From NCBI GenBank assembly GCA_019915135.1, contig JAHLMK010000001.1, positions 5,766,001 through 5,830,000 on the forward strand: DNA of 64,000 nt, written 5' to 3'. Each line of letters starts with the position of its first letter. Within the stretch, counting starts at the first letter, position 1. The stretch comes from Strobilurus pachycystidiatus (lineage: Eukaryota > Basidiomycota > Agaricomycetes > Agaricales > Physalacriaceae). Positions 1 through 10,456 of this stretch are shown here, piece after piece. The position numbers and the translations under genes were made by a program. The notes beneath the pieces were generated by a model, which did not search any database, was not told the DNA's origin, and saw nothing but the letters and a program-made list of their open reading frames with translations.

Positions 1-2
1 CA

Positions 3-665
3 CACGCTAAAATTGACCCCACGGTAATCAGATCTTCCATCGACCATCTCCACCACGCTGGTCTGACCTGCCTACGTCTCGTAAATATCACGCTTGACAT
101 TGATGATGACTCGAGCAGCTATCTTCCCCAGAGTTTACGAGAGATGGTGAACCTCACCATCTTCTCCCTTCGCGCAAACATCACCCAACTCAACGATTCT
201 TCCACCTCCACCCCCAGCTTCTACACTTCGACATTGGGCATCTTCCCAGACCTTTCTTCCCCGACTTTCCTTCCACATCTCGCGTCTCTCGACATCTATG
301 TTGCCTTTACCGAACGCTTTTGTCTTTGTGCCGGCGACGTGGGCGAAACACAAGCTCACTCAGGCTGGTTCAAGGAAGCGCGTCGAACTCTCGTGCCCAC
401 TTTGCAGTCGCGATGGGCGGGGACGGACGGCACGGGCATTCTCAAAGAGTTCCGGTACAGCGTAAGAGTGGAAACGCATGAGTCGGATGACTCGGACCAG
501 CTCATGAATAGCCTGAACTTGAACCGTGAGGAGCAAGACGAGCTCGAGGCGCTGGTTGCAGCCGGGATGGGATTATCGATGAGGGTCATTGAGTCTTCTT
601 ACAGCCCTGAAGACACGAGATTCAGAGAAGTCATACATATGATGATCGGACGCGACGTTTGGTAG
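3..665 (+). CDS. C-terminal part of a probable F-box/LRR-like protein (5' end outside window)
   Basis: The frame is open from base 3 to the stop at 663-665 with no stop codon, so the gene begins upstream of the window; the ATG at 144 is internal. About 220 residues are visible. The first third has spaced leucines with short repeated hydrophobic stretches (LTCLRLVNITLDI, LREMVNLTIFSL, FLPHLASLDIYV), the texture of the variable LRR half of basidiomycete F-box proteins. The last 100 residues are charged and acidic. No F-box is visible because the N-terminus is missing. The family call is inference from composition, not from a diagnostic motif. Confidence 0.45.
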   Translation, partial: HAKIDPTVIRSSIDHLHHAGLTCLRLVNITLDIDDDSSSYLPQSLREMVNLTIFSLRANITQLNDSSTSTPSFYTSTLGIFPDLSSPTFLPHLASLDIYVAFTERFCLCAGDVGETQAHSGWFKEARRTLVPTLQSRWAGTDGTGILKEFRYSVRVETHESDDSDQLMNSLNLNREEQDELEALVAAGMGLSMRVIESSYSPEDTRFREVIHMMIGRDVW

Positions 666-1117
666 TATCGTGGTCGAAGAATCTTTCTTGTGTCTTTGTA
701 ACATGTAAATTACTTTCTTGCTGATACAGTACCACGGCTAGGGCACGGGCCGATTGGAACTTTTAGTACTCAGTACTACTATACTTACAAGCAATCTCAC
801 TGCTAGACTATCATAGGTCCTTACGGGCACTGGGCCCTGGGGCTTCCGGCAGCCGGCTGGCGTACCGATTCCTGGCGCTGAGGGCCGGGGGGCTTCAGAT
901 GTGAATGCGTGAAAACAACGTGAAACTGAACACTTTTTTTGAACAATGAAGGTTCCTGAGTCCTGACATCGCAGTGTGCACACTGCGCATTGATGATTGC
1001 GCAATCATGATTCATCAATGCACATTGCAGTGTGCACACTGCACAACGCAGTGTGCACACTGCACAGTGCACATTGGGCCTCACAATCGACAAAAAGACT
1101 GGAAACAAGGACGAATC
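666..1117. other. Intergenic stretch with short palindromes
   Basis: No gene is supported between the end of the first CDS and tRNA-Asn. The only distinctive content is the cluster of 16-bp palindromes at 971-1063, listed separately. Confidence 0.6.
971..1070. repeat. Three copies of a 16-bp perfect palindrome
   Basis: GCAGTGTGCACACTGC occurs at 971-986, 1027-1042 and 1048-1063, each self-complementary. The intervening sequence is built from the same words (TGCGCA, GCACATTGCAGT, TGCACAGTGCA), so nearly the whole 100 bp can fold on itself. The cluster lies 50-150 bp from the 3' end of tRNA-Asn. It could be a decayed inverted-repeat element or a binding-site array; nothing in the sequence decides between these. 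Confidence 0.85.
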
Positions 1118-1206
1118 TGCCCCAGACAGGTTCGAACTGTCGACCTTCCGATGTACGAAGACAGCTTGTAACAGTCGGACGCTTTGACCAACTTAGCCAT
1201 GGGGCA
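1118..1206 (-). tRNA. tRNA-Asn(GTT) with a 16-nt intron
   Basis: On the minus strand an acceptor stem TGCCCCA pairs with TGGGGCA. The D-arm is GCTAAGTTGGTCAAAGC, the anticodon stem TCCGA/TCGGA and the T-arm GACAG-TTCGAAC-CTGTC. The anticodon loop is CTGTTA plus A interrupted after position 37 by a 16-nt intron (complement of 1153-1168, limits good to one base). The anticodon is GTT, decoding asparagine. The total is 89 nt, 73 without the intron. The body matches the usual fungal tRNA-Asn pattern, including the D-loop. Confidence 0.93.
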
Positions 1207-1568
1207 TATGGGGACAGTTTTCACCTACCTCTAGTCCGTATTCAACATATGAACCACCATGAGAAGTTGTTATTGTCATCTTCCTATCTATTTGGAAAGT
1301 GAACGCGAGGTTGTGCTGGGTATTGGGGCCCGCTCGGATATCACCGATGGGACACACATCAGATTGGCGATCAGCCGCTTTCAACTTCAGCCAGCTCAAG
1401 GAGTGGAAGGACACAAAGTTGAGGAAATCATGTAGGTACTCAGTTGACGGCAGAGCAATGGCGCAGAGAGAAGATCATATGTCACACTGAGAAAAGCCTT
1501 CATCGCCAACCGTCAAGTGCTATGTGGCGCAGCAATGATAGCAAAGCATGAAGGCCCATCGTGGCATC
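1207..1568. other. Intergenic, nothing recognised
   Basis: The stretch between the two tRNA genes has only short overlapping ORFs with no recognisable protein. Its one notable word is AAGGCCCATCGT at 1551-1562, which recurs at 7191-7202 beyond the retrotransposon. Confidence 0.5.
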
Positions 1569-1639
1569 ACACCGATGGTGAAGCGGTTATCATGCTTGCC
1601 TTCCAAGCAAGCGGCAGGGGTTCGACTCCCCTTCGGTGT
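1569..1639 (+). tRNA. tRNA-Gly(TCC), copy 1
   Basis: Cloverleaf of 71 nt: acceptor ACACCGA pairs with TCGGTGT. The anticodon stem-loop is CTTGC-CTTCCAA-GCAAG, giving anticodon TCC, and the T-arm is AGGGG-TTCGACT-CCCCT. No intron. A T5 run about 20 bp downstream (near 1660) could end Pol III transcription. An identical 71-nt copy lies at 13955-14025. The YR retrotransposon coding region starts about 260 bp downstream. Confidence 0.95.
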
Positions 1640-1902
1640 ATATCACCTTCAAGCAACCTTTTTGCTAGCTGAAGCTACGTGAGCTTGCGAACGGCTAGCG
1701 TAAGTGTAAGATAAGGAAAGAGAGGGTGATACAAGTAGAGGATCACACCTAATTAGACGGACGCACACGTGTGAACGCAAGGCGTCCGAATTGGGAGTGA
1801 TCAGTGCGCGTCTGACAAGTTCTCTTGTCGACGCTCATCGAGCTTTCACCCTCGCACTCTCTATCGCTCATCGTCCTCGGGAGCTCTCAGTTTTTCAACA
1901 AC

Positions 1903-3357
1903 ATGACCGTTATTCTTCCAAATGCAGGAATTACCGGACCTATACCCGACACATTCAACTTTGACGACTTTTTGGTCATTCCACCGTTGATGGGTGTGGG
2001 TGCACGAGCCCTGAGGATTAGAAACGAGCACAACTGCATGGCGGAGGTGCACAACGAGAAGAGCATGGACGTCACACAGACTTGTCGGGAGGCATCAAGT
2101 CGTGCGGCGACTTCAGACATCGGTCCGCCCCTTCTTCCTTTGTATGCCTACAGTGCAGACGAGTTTGAAGAGCTTGTCTTTGATGAGAAGTACTGTACCG
2201 ATGTGGGACCGTTGCCTCTGTTTGTGCGCCGTAAAATCGTGCAGGCACGGATGGCGAAGGCTGAAAAAGTGGCGGCGGCCGCGAAGGAGAAGGGAGACAG
2301 GGAAAAGGCTGCTAGACCGGTACTAGGCTCTATGATATTGACAGACCCCGTTCTCTATGTAGCAGGCCAGCAGGAAGCAATTACAATCCCTCTCATTATC
2401 CTCCATTCCATCGCCAACCACATCTATCCTTCTCTGACTTGGTTCACAAACGAGCGACTCAAGTTCATGCAGTACCACTTGCATGAGCTCCCTACACGAC
2501 TCGTCAAGCCGGAGCCGAGCCCTGACAACCACAATCCGGAGAAGGTGGCCGTACTCGATACTGCCAAGCTGGCTGCACCACCCTTTGCATGGGGCACGGA
2601 TGAGGATCCATCTTGCCTCTCAGGAATGGAATGGTATCGGACGACCGGCAACCTACTGTCGGCTCTTGTCTTACTCTCCGAGGATCCCGAGGTTGCGCGT
2701 CAGGCCGGGCGTTCAACCTTTGCCCTGGAGTTCAAACTGCATCGGGACTTCTTCCTTGGGTCCCAGGACTTCGACAAGAACTACCGGGTTTGGTATACTC
2801 TGGAGCGCGAGTTGAGGCAGGGAATCATGGAACGTCGTAAGTTTGATGCAGGGCACTATGTTCGGAAGCTGGAGGGTCGCCTTAATGCGGCTGAGGCTGC
2901 GCGACACTCTCCGCATTCTCTGGCGCCGCCAGGTGCTCTTCAGAAGCGGGCGTCAGACGGAGACCTGCGTGCCTCAGTCAAGGTACCTCGCACAGCAAAC
3001 GAATCGCCCGGCTCCTTTCGGAGTGAGGGCAGTTCTTCCTTTCGGAGTTCAACAGCTTGCTGCCTTATCTGCGGAGGACCCCACATTCTTCGGGATCACT
3101 CCCCATCAAGCACCACATTTGTCGACGGAAAGCCTCTTTTCTCTGTCTCTCGTGACAGAGAACTCTGGACAGCAAAACCTTTCGGTGCCCACAGGGATTT
3201 TCGCAAGATCTGTATCGACTTCAACCTTGGCGCAGGATGCTCTCGGGTCCACGATAACGGGCGGATCCATGTATGCAGCCTCTGCGGAAGAGAACATTCG
3301 GCACTCTCTAAAAACGCCGCTTGCTCGCGGGTCTCTAACGGCGCCATCCGCCCTTGA
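1903..3357 (+). CDS. Gag-like protein (ORF1) of the YR retrotransposon
   Basis: 484 codons from ATG 1903, the first ATG in a frame that is open somewhat further upstream. The product is hydrophilic, with an alanine/lysine-rich helix near residues 100-125. The C-terminal quarter is Cys/His-rich: CCLICGGPHILRDH near residues 385-400 and VCSLCGREHSALS near 460-475 are two zinc-finger-like C-x2-C-G-x-x-H clusters, as in nucleic-acid-binding ORF1 proteins of basidiomycete YR elements. Its last 500 nt overlap the RT frame (+1 relative to it), so RT could be made by +1 frameshifting, reinitiation or a separate transcript. Function follows from position and zinc fingers; no catalytic motif is expected. 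Confidence 0.75.
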   Translation: MTVILPNAGITGPIPDTFNFDDFLVIPPLMGVGARALRIRNEHNCMAEVHNEKSMDVTQTCREASSRAATSDIGPPLLPLYAYSADEFEELVFDEKYCTDVGPLPLFVRRKIVQARMAKAEKVAAAAKEKGDREKAARPVLGSMILTDPVLYVAGQQEAITIPLIILHSIANHIYPSLTWFTNERLKFMQYHLHELPTRLVKPEPSPDNHNPEKVAVLDTAKLAAPPFAWGTDEDPSCLSGMEWYRTTGNLLSALVLLSEDPEVARQAGRSTFALEFKLHRDFFLGSQDFDKNYRVWYTLERELRQGIMERRKFDAGHYVRKLEGRLNAAEAARHSPHSLAPPGALQKRASDGDLRASVKVPRTANESPGSFRSEGSSSFRSSTACCLICGGPHILRDHSPSSTTFVDGKPLFSVSRDRELWTAKPFGAHRDFRKICIDFNLGAGCSRVHDNGRIHVCSLCGREHSALSKNAACSRVSNGAIRP

Positions 3358-5373
3358 CGATCCGGTTCCCTTGCATATTCCGTCACACCCTCCGCTAGCA
3401 TACCCCGACTTTTCTGATACTATTCTGCATCGCTTTCCCCTATTTAATTCCACCCCATTCGACACCGAAATCTACGACCGGGTAGTACACCCATATAATG
3501 TCGACGCATACACGGATCTTCTGGAACGTCACAATCTCACTAAAAATTACCCCTGCCTCGCCAAAAACTTGCGTGAGGGCTTCCCTATCAGTGGTAACCT
3601 CCCCATTCTTTCACATACAATCATCGTCAAGAATCATCCTTCCGTCGCCGAAAACCCTGAAGCAGTCCGTGAGTATCTGGCAACGGAGCTCAATGCTGGT
3701 CGAATGTCGGGACCGTTCTCACAGGAAGACACCGAACGCATATTGAGGGGACCATTCTACAGCTCTCCTTTCATTGTTGCTGTTCACGATGAAGGTCCAT
3801 TACTTCCTCCCAAGAAGCGGGTCTGCCGAAACCTCTCGAAGGGCGAAAACTCAACCGGATCAATCAATAGCTTCATGGACAAAGAGGACTTTCCGACGCG
3901 ATTTGACGAGGCTGTTCAAGTGGCTACTTTGGTACGTGAGGTCCTCAAACTTTGTTTCATCCATTTTCGGTCTGCTCGGTTACACAAGTTGGGTTTCGTC
4001 CGCTTGGGTTTTGAGATAGGAATTGCCGACAGCGGCGTCCTTTATATTCATGCTGCCTTTTTGTCTGCCCTGCCCCGCTGCCCCGCTGCCCCGCTGCCCG
4101 CTGTTGTCCTCTTATGTTCTTACCGAGTCTGCGCCTGTACTGACGTCTTTTCTTTTCTATTTAGATCGCTTCGGCCCCCGAAGGCACTCAAGCATGTGCA
4201 TTCGATATCAAGGCTTTCCACCGGACATGTCCCGTTCATCCTGACCACAAGCCCTACTTGGTGGTCTCAATGGATGACTGGTTCTACATCGATCACTGCC
4301 ATCCCTTTGGGTTGTGCACAGCGAGTAGTAACTCGGGCCAGATAGCGAACGCCCTGGTTGATATCTGGGGCCGCGAATGTCCTCCAATTCCGCCACCGAA
4401 ATTTGAGGACGACATGAGCGGCTTCCGTGTTCCAGATCCCGAGGGCAGCATTGTCGATGGGAAGTATCGTTACCGGTACGACCGTGCATCTTACACAGCC
4501 CCTATTGACTCGCTCGGGATCCCATGGCATCCTGTCAAAACAGGTCTCTGTTTCTCGTTCTACATGACTTTCATTGGCTTCTTCTGGGATCTGGTCCTGC
4601 GGCGTGTTTCTCTTAGCAAAGAGAAGCGCTTGAAGTTTCTTCACAGAGTGACGTCTCTACTGCATCGCATCATCCATGGCAACATGATTTCCCTCAACGA
4701 TCTCCAGGTGATTCACGGCTCTCTGATTCATATCTGCTTCATCTACACGGATGGACGTTCTCGGCTCCCAGCGCTGTCCAACTTCATGCGACATTACGAG
4801 GGCAGTCCATTCATTCTTCGACACGCCTCCAACTCTGTTATCGGGGTCCTCCGCTGGTGGGAGCGGCGGCTCTCGGAGCCCGACATCTTTAGGCAATTGC
4901 GACCTGTTGCGCCGCTTCAAGACCTGGGTATTTTTGTTGATGCCTCCACCAGCTGGGGTATCGGCATCATCATTCGAGACCAGTGGTATGCCTTCCAGCT
5001 TGTTGCAGGCTGGAAGTCTCCAGGCCGTGATATCTGCTGGCTGGAGGCGGTGGCCCTGGAGCTACTCATGTACTTCTTGGCGCAGATGGGCTTCACGAGC
5101 GTCCATCTACTGGTGCACTCGGACAACAATGGCGCAATTGGGGTGCATTTCAAAGGGCGCAGCAAAAATGATGCTATCAATCTGTGTGTACGCCGTACAT
5201 ACGAGGTGACGGAGGATCACCTCATACTTCCCTCTTTCACCTACATTGCTTCGGCGTTGAATCCCTCAGACCCTATCTCGCGTGGAGATCTTGGTCTACC
5301 TCACAAACGGCTTATACGCCAATTTGAGCTCCCGCTGGAGCTGCAGCCTTTCTTTGTTGACTGCGATGGATGA
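2846..5373 (+). CDS. Reverse transcriptase-RNase H (ORF2) of the YR retrotransposon, one intron
   Basis: Read as frame 2 up to 3931, intron 3932-4164 (233 nt, GTACGT...TTTAG, phase 0), then 4165-5373. The true start is uncertain: the frame is open from about 2846, but recognisable RT sequence begins near 3300. After splicing the RT palm motifs are contiguous: motif A AFDIKAFHRTCPV, motif B HPFGLCTASSN and motif C KFEDDMSGF, where FEDD stands for the usual YxDD. RNase H follows with DAST (nt about 4935), WLEAVALELL and HSDNNGAIG carrying the expected D, E, D, and ends NPSDPISRG. Unspliced RNA would run into a stop at 4345, so splicing is required. The intron holds a CCCCGCTG tandem tract. The stop codon overlaps the start of ORF3. 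Confidence 0.8.
4077..4108. repeat. Short tandem tract (CCCCGCTGC units) inside the RT intron
   Basis: Roughly three to four CCCCGCTGC-like units lie inside the 233-nt intron of the retrotransposon. This intron is 4-5 times longer than others in the window. Confidence 0.7.
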
Positions 5374-6882
5374 TATGGACTTCATAGAGTCGGTGTCGTG
5401 TGACACCTCGATCTCGGACTGGGGTGACTTCTTAGAAACTCGCCCTCCACGCCAGACTTTGATCCAAAAACCTCCTTCCCAACCTTCCACTCAACCATAT
5501 TCCGTGCCTACTATTGAATTACCTTACACATTCTTTGACTCAGTCCCTTCCTCCCAAATAACTGTACCTACACTGTCTAGAATTTCTTCTTTACTTCCAT
5601 CTCTGGATACAGTTTCGGCACTCCAGGACGTCCGCCTGGCTGCTGCAGCGTCCCTTCCTCCCAAAACAGCACGACGACCAGCCAAAGGTAATGAACTTAA
5701 TCCAAGTTCATTCCGTCCACATGTCACTGCCGACCGGCGTGTTCTTTTATGGACAACACCACATTCGTTAGCTGCCCAACGGCATCATGATTCCGAGATA
5801 TCACGACACCTGCAAACCAAGATATACGAGGGTCTGCTGGCATCTACAACCCACGACACGCGTCAGGTTTATGGCGCAGGTCTACTTCGTTTCCATCAAT
5901 TTTGCGATGAAGAACACATCTCGGAGAATGATCGCATGCCCGCCTCGTCAGTATTACTGAGCGCATTTGTTGCTGACTCGCTGGGATTGCTTTCTGGTAA
6001 TAATCTCTGCCGTCTTATCTATACAGTGTCTGAGATGTATTTTCAGGTTCCGGCATTCGCAATTGGCTGAACGGACTTCGTTTATGGCACCTCTACAATG
6101 ACGCAGAGTGGCATGGGAAAGAAGGATGGCTTCCGTCCCTCAAAAAGGCGGCGGACAAGCAGGGTGCTGCATTCCGGAGGCCACCTCGTGGTCCCATCAC
6201 CGAGCAACATCTCCTTGTGCTTCGGGCACACCTGGATCTTACCTCTCCCAGGGATGCCGCAACATGGGCGGCAGCACTAGCGGCTTTTCGGGGTTGTCGT
6301 CGACTTGGTGAGTTGCTTATCAAGTCGGAGAGATCTTTCGATGAGCAGCACGACGTCACCCGTTCAACTCGCATTTCACGTACACGCGTAAATGGCCGCC
6401 AGGTCATCGGCTTCCATCTACCATGGACGAAGACCACCGGGATCGCTGGGGGAGAATGTATCTTGACCGAAACCGGAGGTCCACTTTGTGCAGTATGGGC
6501 TTTCGAGAATCATTTCACTATCAACTACGCACCGGAGCGCTCTACCACGCTATTTGCATATCGGAATGCTGGAAATTGGACGTCTCTAACAAAGCAGCAT
6601 TTCCTGTCGTCGACAGCCGTCATTTACCGTGAGCACAATCTCGAGAATGTCTTCGGGCACAGTTACAGGATAGGTGGATCGTTGCAGTTGTTGCTTGATG
6701 GTGTCGCACCTGAGATCATCATGAAACTTGGGGGATGGACTTCGTTATGCTTTCTCATTTACTGGCGGCGCCTGGAACAGGTTATCCCGGCTGCTTTGAC
6801 ACGTACATGGGACAAATCCATGCGTTCGTTTGCATCTCAGCAGGGTTTACAGTTTAATACATTACAACTTGATTTTGAATGA
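5366..6882 (+). CDS. Tyrosine recombinase (ORF3) of the YR retrotransposon, one intron
   Basis: Exons 5366-5996 and 6047-6882, 488 aa; the 50-nt intron splits a Gly codon. The ATG at 5366 overlaps the RT-RNase H stop (TGA 5371-5373), suggesting coupled translation or reinitiation. The N-terminal 120 residues are Ser/Pro-rich and disordered. A core-binding region follows (HLQTKIYEGLLAS to IRNWLNGLRLWH across the splice). The catalytic domain retains all four signature positions: Arg in GCRRLGELL, His-x-x-Arg in GHSYRIGG, then GGWTS and the nucleophile Tyr in YWRRLE. It is expected to integrate the circular cDNA without target duplication. The intact tetrad suggests recent activity. Confidence 0.85.
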
Positions 6883-7253
6883 TATCTTTTTACTCGAGCA
6901 GGCCTTAGTTGGGGTTTCGTGGGGCTGGTGGTGTTTCCTTCGGAAGTTCGCCCTCTCAGCGAGCCTTCGGCTCTGGGAGCCCTGCTCATTGTGGTATGTT
7001 TGGGTCTCCTCCGAGTCTTCACCCCAGACCCGCATGCCTTGTGTACTGGAGTCGGTTCCGAGGTCAGATCTCCGCTTACTTTGATGCTCTCAGAAGTCCA
7101 TCAAAAGTTCGGTCATCCCGCTTCGATTATGACCCGCCGCAAAGCGGCGCCGACCCCACCCACACAAACCACCATTCAAGTGAATGGCTAAAGGCCCATC
7201 GTATGCTTAGATTCACAGACAAGATGGCTACTCCTAGTATTACAGTAGCCATC

Positions 7254-8304
7254 CTCTACAGCGCACATACGAGTTATGTGATCTTACCTTATTGCTGACA
7301 GCTATCATGACTGAAGCGGCTGCAGCCTGCGATGTCCATTCAACATTGTCCAGACTCCAGACTCCAGAGTCCAGACTCCATTGTCCATTGTCGACAGTCT
7401 GAGTCGGATTCCGGAGTCTGTCGAATGGATCATGCCTAGCCGCGAGTCCGCCACGGTGCGACCCGCACTGTGCACTGCCAAGATAGTTTGGAAAGCCCAA
7501 GGATTAGTGAAGGCCTCGATGGGTCATCGTCAACTTTTAGTGACGTGGGCACAGTAGCCTCGCCGGTGCCCACGTATATAGATGAGATTGAATGCCAGCC
7601 TTTTTTGCTATTACTTCGTTCATATGTTCCACCTAAATCTTGAGCTGCAATCATGGCGACTCGCTTCTGAAAATATCATAAACGTGCATGTCTATACGGC
7701 GGAATGGTCATCGCTCGTCGACGGCTTTGAGACCTGGTCTCCTAGTGGCATTTGATCCTACTAGTATAGTCCCATCAGCTTCGTTGCAAAGGGTGTGTAG
7801 TGCAAAACGTACCGAACGAAATAGCTTGCCATGCCTACTCGCCCGAGAAGTCAGCAGCAATTTTCGCACAGTCGAAGCGTTCGAGGTGCACATTGTACGA
7901 TGTACGATGTGGTCCCACCCACATATGAATCGACAGTTCACCCCACTAATTGGTGCACTCCATCGAAACCCCTTCGATTGGAGCGGTGGTCGCAGTGACA
8001 GCACTCGCAAACTTTCGTCTGGAATGCAAGCGGCTTGAGGTTACTTAGCCTGACATCGCGCACCGAGGTTCTCGCTCAGCCCGGGTTCAAGCTTGGAGAC
8101 AGGGCGAACGATGGAAGAAAATAATCTTATATACAGCTTGAGATGAGTAAAGACGAAAACAATGGAGAAAACATAAACAAAGAAGAAAACGAAGAAATGA
8201 AGAGCAAGAAAAAAACGAAAGGTCGCATTCGTACACTCGTGTGTCCTACCCATCCTACATCCTACATGCCTGTCCCGTGCATCATATCACAGTGGGGAAC
8301 CACT
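7254..8304. other. Intergenic region, low-complexity patches only
   Basis: No gene is supported. At 7345-7420 there is a short degenerate tandem of TCCAGACTCCA-like words with inverted partners (GGAGTCTG). At 8140-8220 the plus strand is purine-rich, probably the 3' flank of the neighbouring minus-strand gene. Open frames at 7688-8038 lack any recognisable feature. Confidence 0.5.
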
Positions 8305-9288
8305 TTACATCCACATCCCGCGGTCCCAGCTAGGGTCCTGTAAGAACGCGCACAACACCTTGCTCCCGGTCTGCAGGAGCGGGTGTCCAGCAACGACGGA
8401 CAGGAACCTGCAGTGCGTCGGTAAGAGCCTATGGCGATGTCTGATGGGACGTTACACACCTCTCCAAACCCTCTCTTCGTCCCTCAATGACTTCCTCCGA
8501 GAACCGGTTTGTGAACACCTTCCCTGGGAGTGGCGGGATGTTCACGCGCGTAGACTCGCGCTCGAGGATATCACGGAATGCCTACGCATGGAGTTGAGTG
8601 CACGTCCTAGTGATGTAACACACAACAGCACCGACCTCAAAGTCACTGTACCGCCTTCTCACCAGCGAATGTCGCAGCTTGAACGCGGGGATGTTGGTCT
8701 TGGTGATAATTTCGTACGACGTGTACTGCTTCCTGCCGAAGCCGGTCGTTTGAGGGTTGCGCACCTCGATCTCGAGGAAGGATTCGGGAACGGAGTACAT
8801 TTCTTCAATCTATAAGGAGTGGGTGGATCAGTAACGGTTCACGCTGGAGGGAGGAGAGGCAGGAAGGGATGGAGCATAGCATCTAAGGGCGGGCGTCGGG
8901 AGAGGTACGGATGGCGGGAAAAGGACCGAAAGCCGTGGATGATGGACCTCATTGTGCGACATTGGCTTGCCGCGTAGAGGAGTCCGTCGTGGAACCGGAG
9001 CCCAATCTAGATCCCAACGCCGCTGCGACCTGTCCATCCTTCATCCAGCGTTGTCTTAGCAAGGTCGACGTCGCTATTAGCATCCAGTTTCCCTGTGCTC
9101 TATCTAGCTGCTGACGTGCTAGCTGTTCCGAGCGCAGCCACAAATCCCAATCCTTCCCGATAACTCTCCGATCCCAAAGACAGCCAAGAGAAAAGACAAG
9201 AAGCACAGACAGTACGTACAGTCTGTTCCCGCCCGACATGCGACTCCTCAAATGCGTTGCTCCGCGCAAAGGGCGATACCGTCGTCAT
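8305..9288 (-). CDS. SNX3: Sorting nexin 3 (PX-domain, Snx3/Grd19 family)
   Basis: Complement of join(8305..8407, 8460..8581, 8636..8809, 9220..9288), 155 aa, the usual length for Snx3. Nearly the whole protein is one PX domain (about residues 28-150): it opens [13 protein letters not shown] and carries RRRYSDFE with the Arg expected to contact PI3P, NIPPLPGK with the PPxP turn, the [18 protein letters not shown] helix and HPLLQTG. Snx3 binds endosomal PI3P and works with retromer in retrieval to the Golgi. Introns are 52, 54 and 410 nt; the last is unusually long and may hide a missed short exon near the N-terminus, so the first 23 residues are the least certain part. Confidence 0.93.
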
Positions 9289-10456
9289 TGTGATGCTTCT
9301 TGTTTGTTATCTTAGTCCTGTTTCCTTGCCCCTGCTTGATATTCCCTTTCCTTCCTCAAGTGAAGGCGGGTAAAGAATAGATAGGTAGCGGTGGGGGCGG
9401 TGGGGCGTCGAGATTACAGTCAAAGTCAAGAGGAAAGATGCAGTGGACCCTAACCCCGTCACCGCCACCAAGCCGAGTCACGAGTTCTGCGCCGCCGCTT
9501 GCCATTCCGACTCCGAGTCTCGCTCCTTGCCAATGCCATTCTCGACCATCTTCAAAGTCATCCACGATTGTTCCAAAACTCATCACAATTCATGGGACTG
9601 TCTATTGAGCGTTGTGCCCCGGAGCCCACGCCCACGGATACCACTGAGCGACAATAATTCATTGAACTTGATACAACGATCGTTCTCGACGATACTCTAC
9701 TGTCCTGCCCACACGTTCCACAAGTTGAACCACAACCGTCGTCGATGCGCAAGAATACGGAAATCTGGGAACTGCGCTGGACCTCAGGTTCAGAAATCCC
9801 AAGAATATCACAATCGGGAGACGTTTCGACGACCGCAAGGCTATGAGGTCGTTTGAATCATCAGGTAGGCCTCAACTTCAAAACATGAAACAGTGAGTCG
9901 CGAATTCATGCAATGCTAGAGACAAAATCCAGAGTAACATGGGTCGAAACCCTGACTCCATTTCATCATTGAGACGCGGAGCTGGCGCCTACGCTACGTG
10001 TCCGTGCTCTGTCTGACGCACATGGCAGCTTCTCACGTATCTCGCGGGTCGCATTTACAGATATAAAATTCACAATTACTGTACCTTCCTGCCGTCATGG
10101 GAATGCACCAAGTACGTACACATTGAACCTCTTGTGCAACGAAAGTGTCTCATGAAGGTTGCACAAGCTTTGAATTTCGGTGTCTTATGAGTGAAAGGAT
10201 AGGGAAACGCGGTCGATGTGGAGTCCGCAACTTTGTAGGCGAAGTATTCGGAGGTTTGGATCGAGGCCATGGTCAGGGTGCGATGTCAAGATGCATTGAG
10301 GATTTTACGATCAAGGATGAGTCTACACGTTGGCAGCCAACCCTAACCTAGCGCTCTAAGAATGGCGAAGGGACAGCGGATTGGCCTACTCAAGCACATA
10401 CTAATGAAAAAACGATTTTTAGAAAGGAAAACGAAGTCAGGACAAAATTGCGCACT
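9289..10456. other. Intergenic, no gene recognised
   Basis: CT-rich sequence at 9300-9360 on the plus strand would lie in the Snx3 promoter. The open frame at 9443-9856 has basic, low-information composition and no splice-supported extension; I do not call it a gene. Confidence 0.45.

Larger units (their letters stand above)
1640..7253 (+). mobile_element. Tyrosine-recombinase (DIRS/Ngaro-type) retrotransposon, coding region apparently intact
   Basis: Three same-strand reading blocks (Gag-like, RT-RNase H, tyrosine recombinase) occupy 1903-6882 with no unexplained stop, provided two introns are removed (3932-4164 and 5997-6046). A YR in place of an integrase, and no LTR pair, identify the YR-retrotransposon order. 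No methyltransferase domain is visible, which favours Ngaro-type over DIRS proper. Element ends are not resolved. The limits given run from the end of tRNA-Gly to a 10-bp inverted repeat (7223-7232 with 7244-7253). I did not find the split direct repeats expected for Ngaro. Confidence 0.82.

Noticed and set aside
1640..1900. LTR-like left end of the retroelement
   Set aside because: No matching copy of this sequence was found in the 6883-7300 flank, and the recombinase type does not use LTRs.
7336..7420. CRISPR-like array of TCCAGACTCCA words
   Set aside because: Units are short, contiguous and irregular, with no spacers; this is a degenerate simple repeat in a eukaryotic genome.
7688..8038. 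116-codon plus-strand frame downstream of the retrotransposon
   Set aside because: No splice-supported context, no domain, low-information composition.
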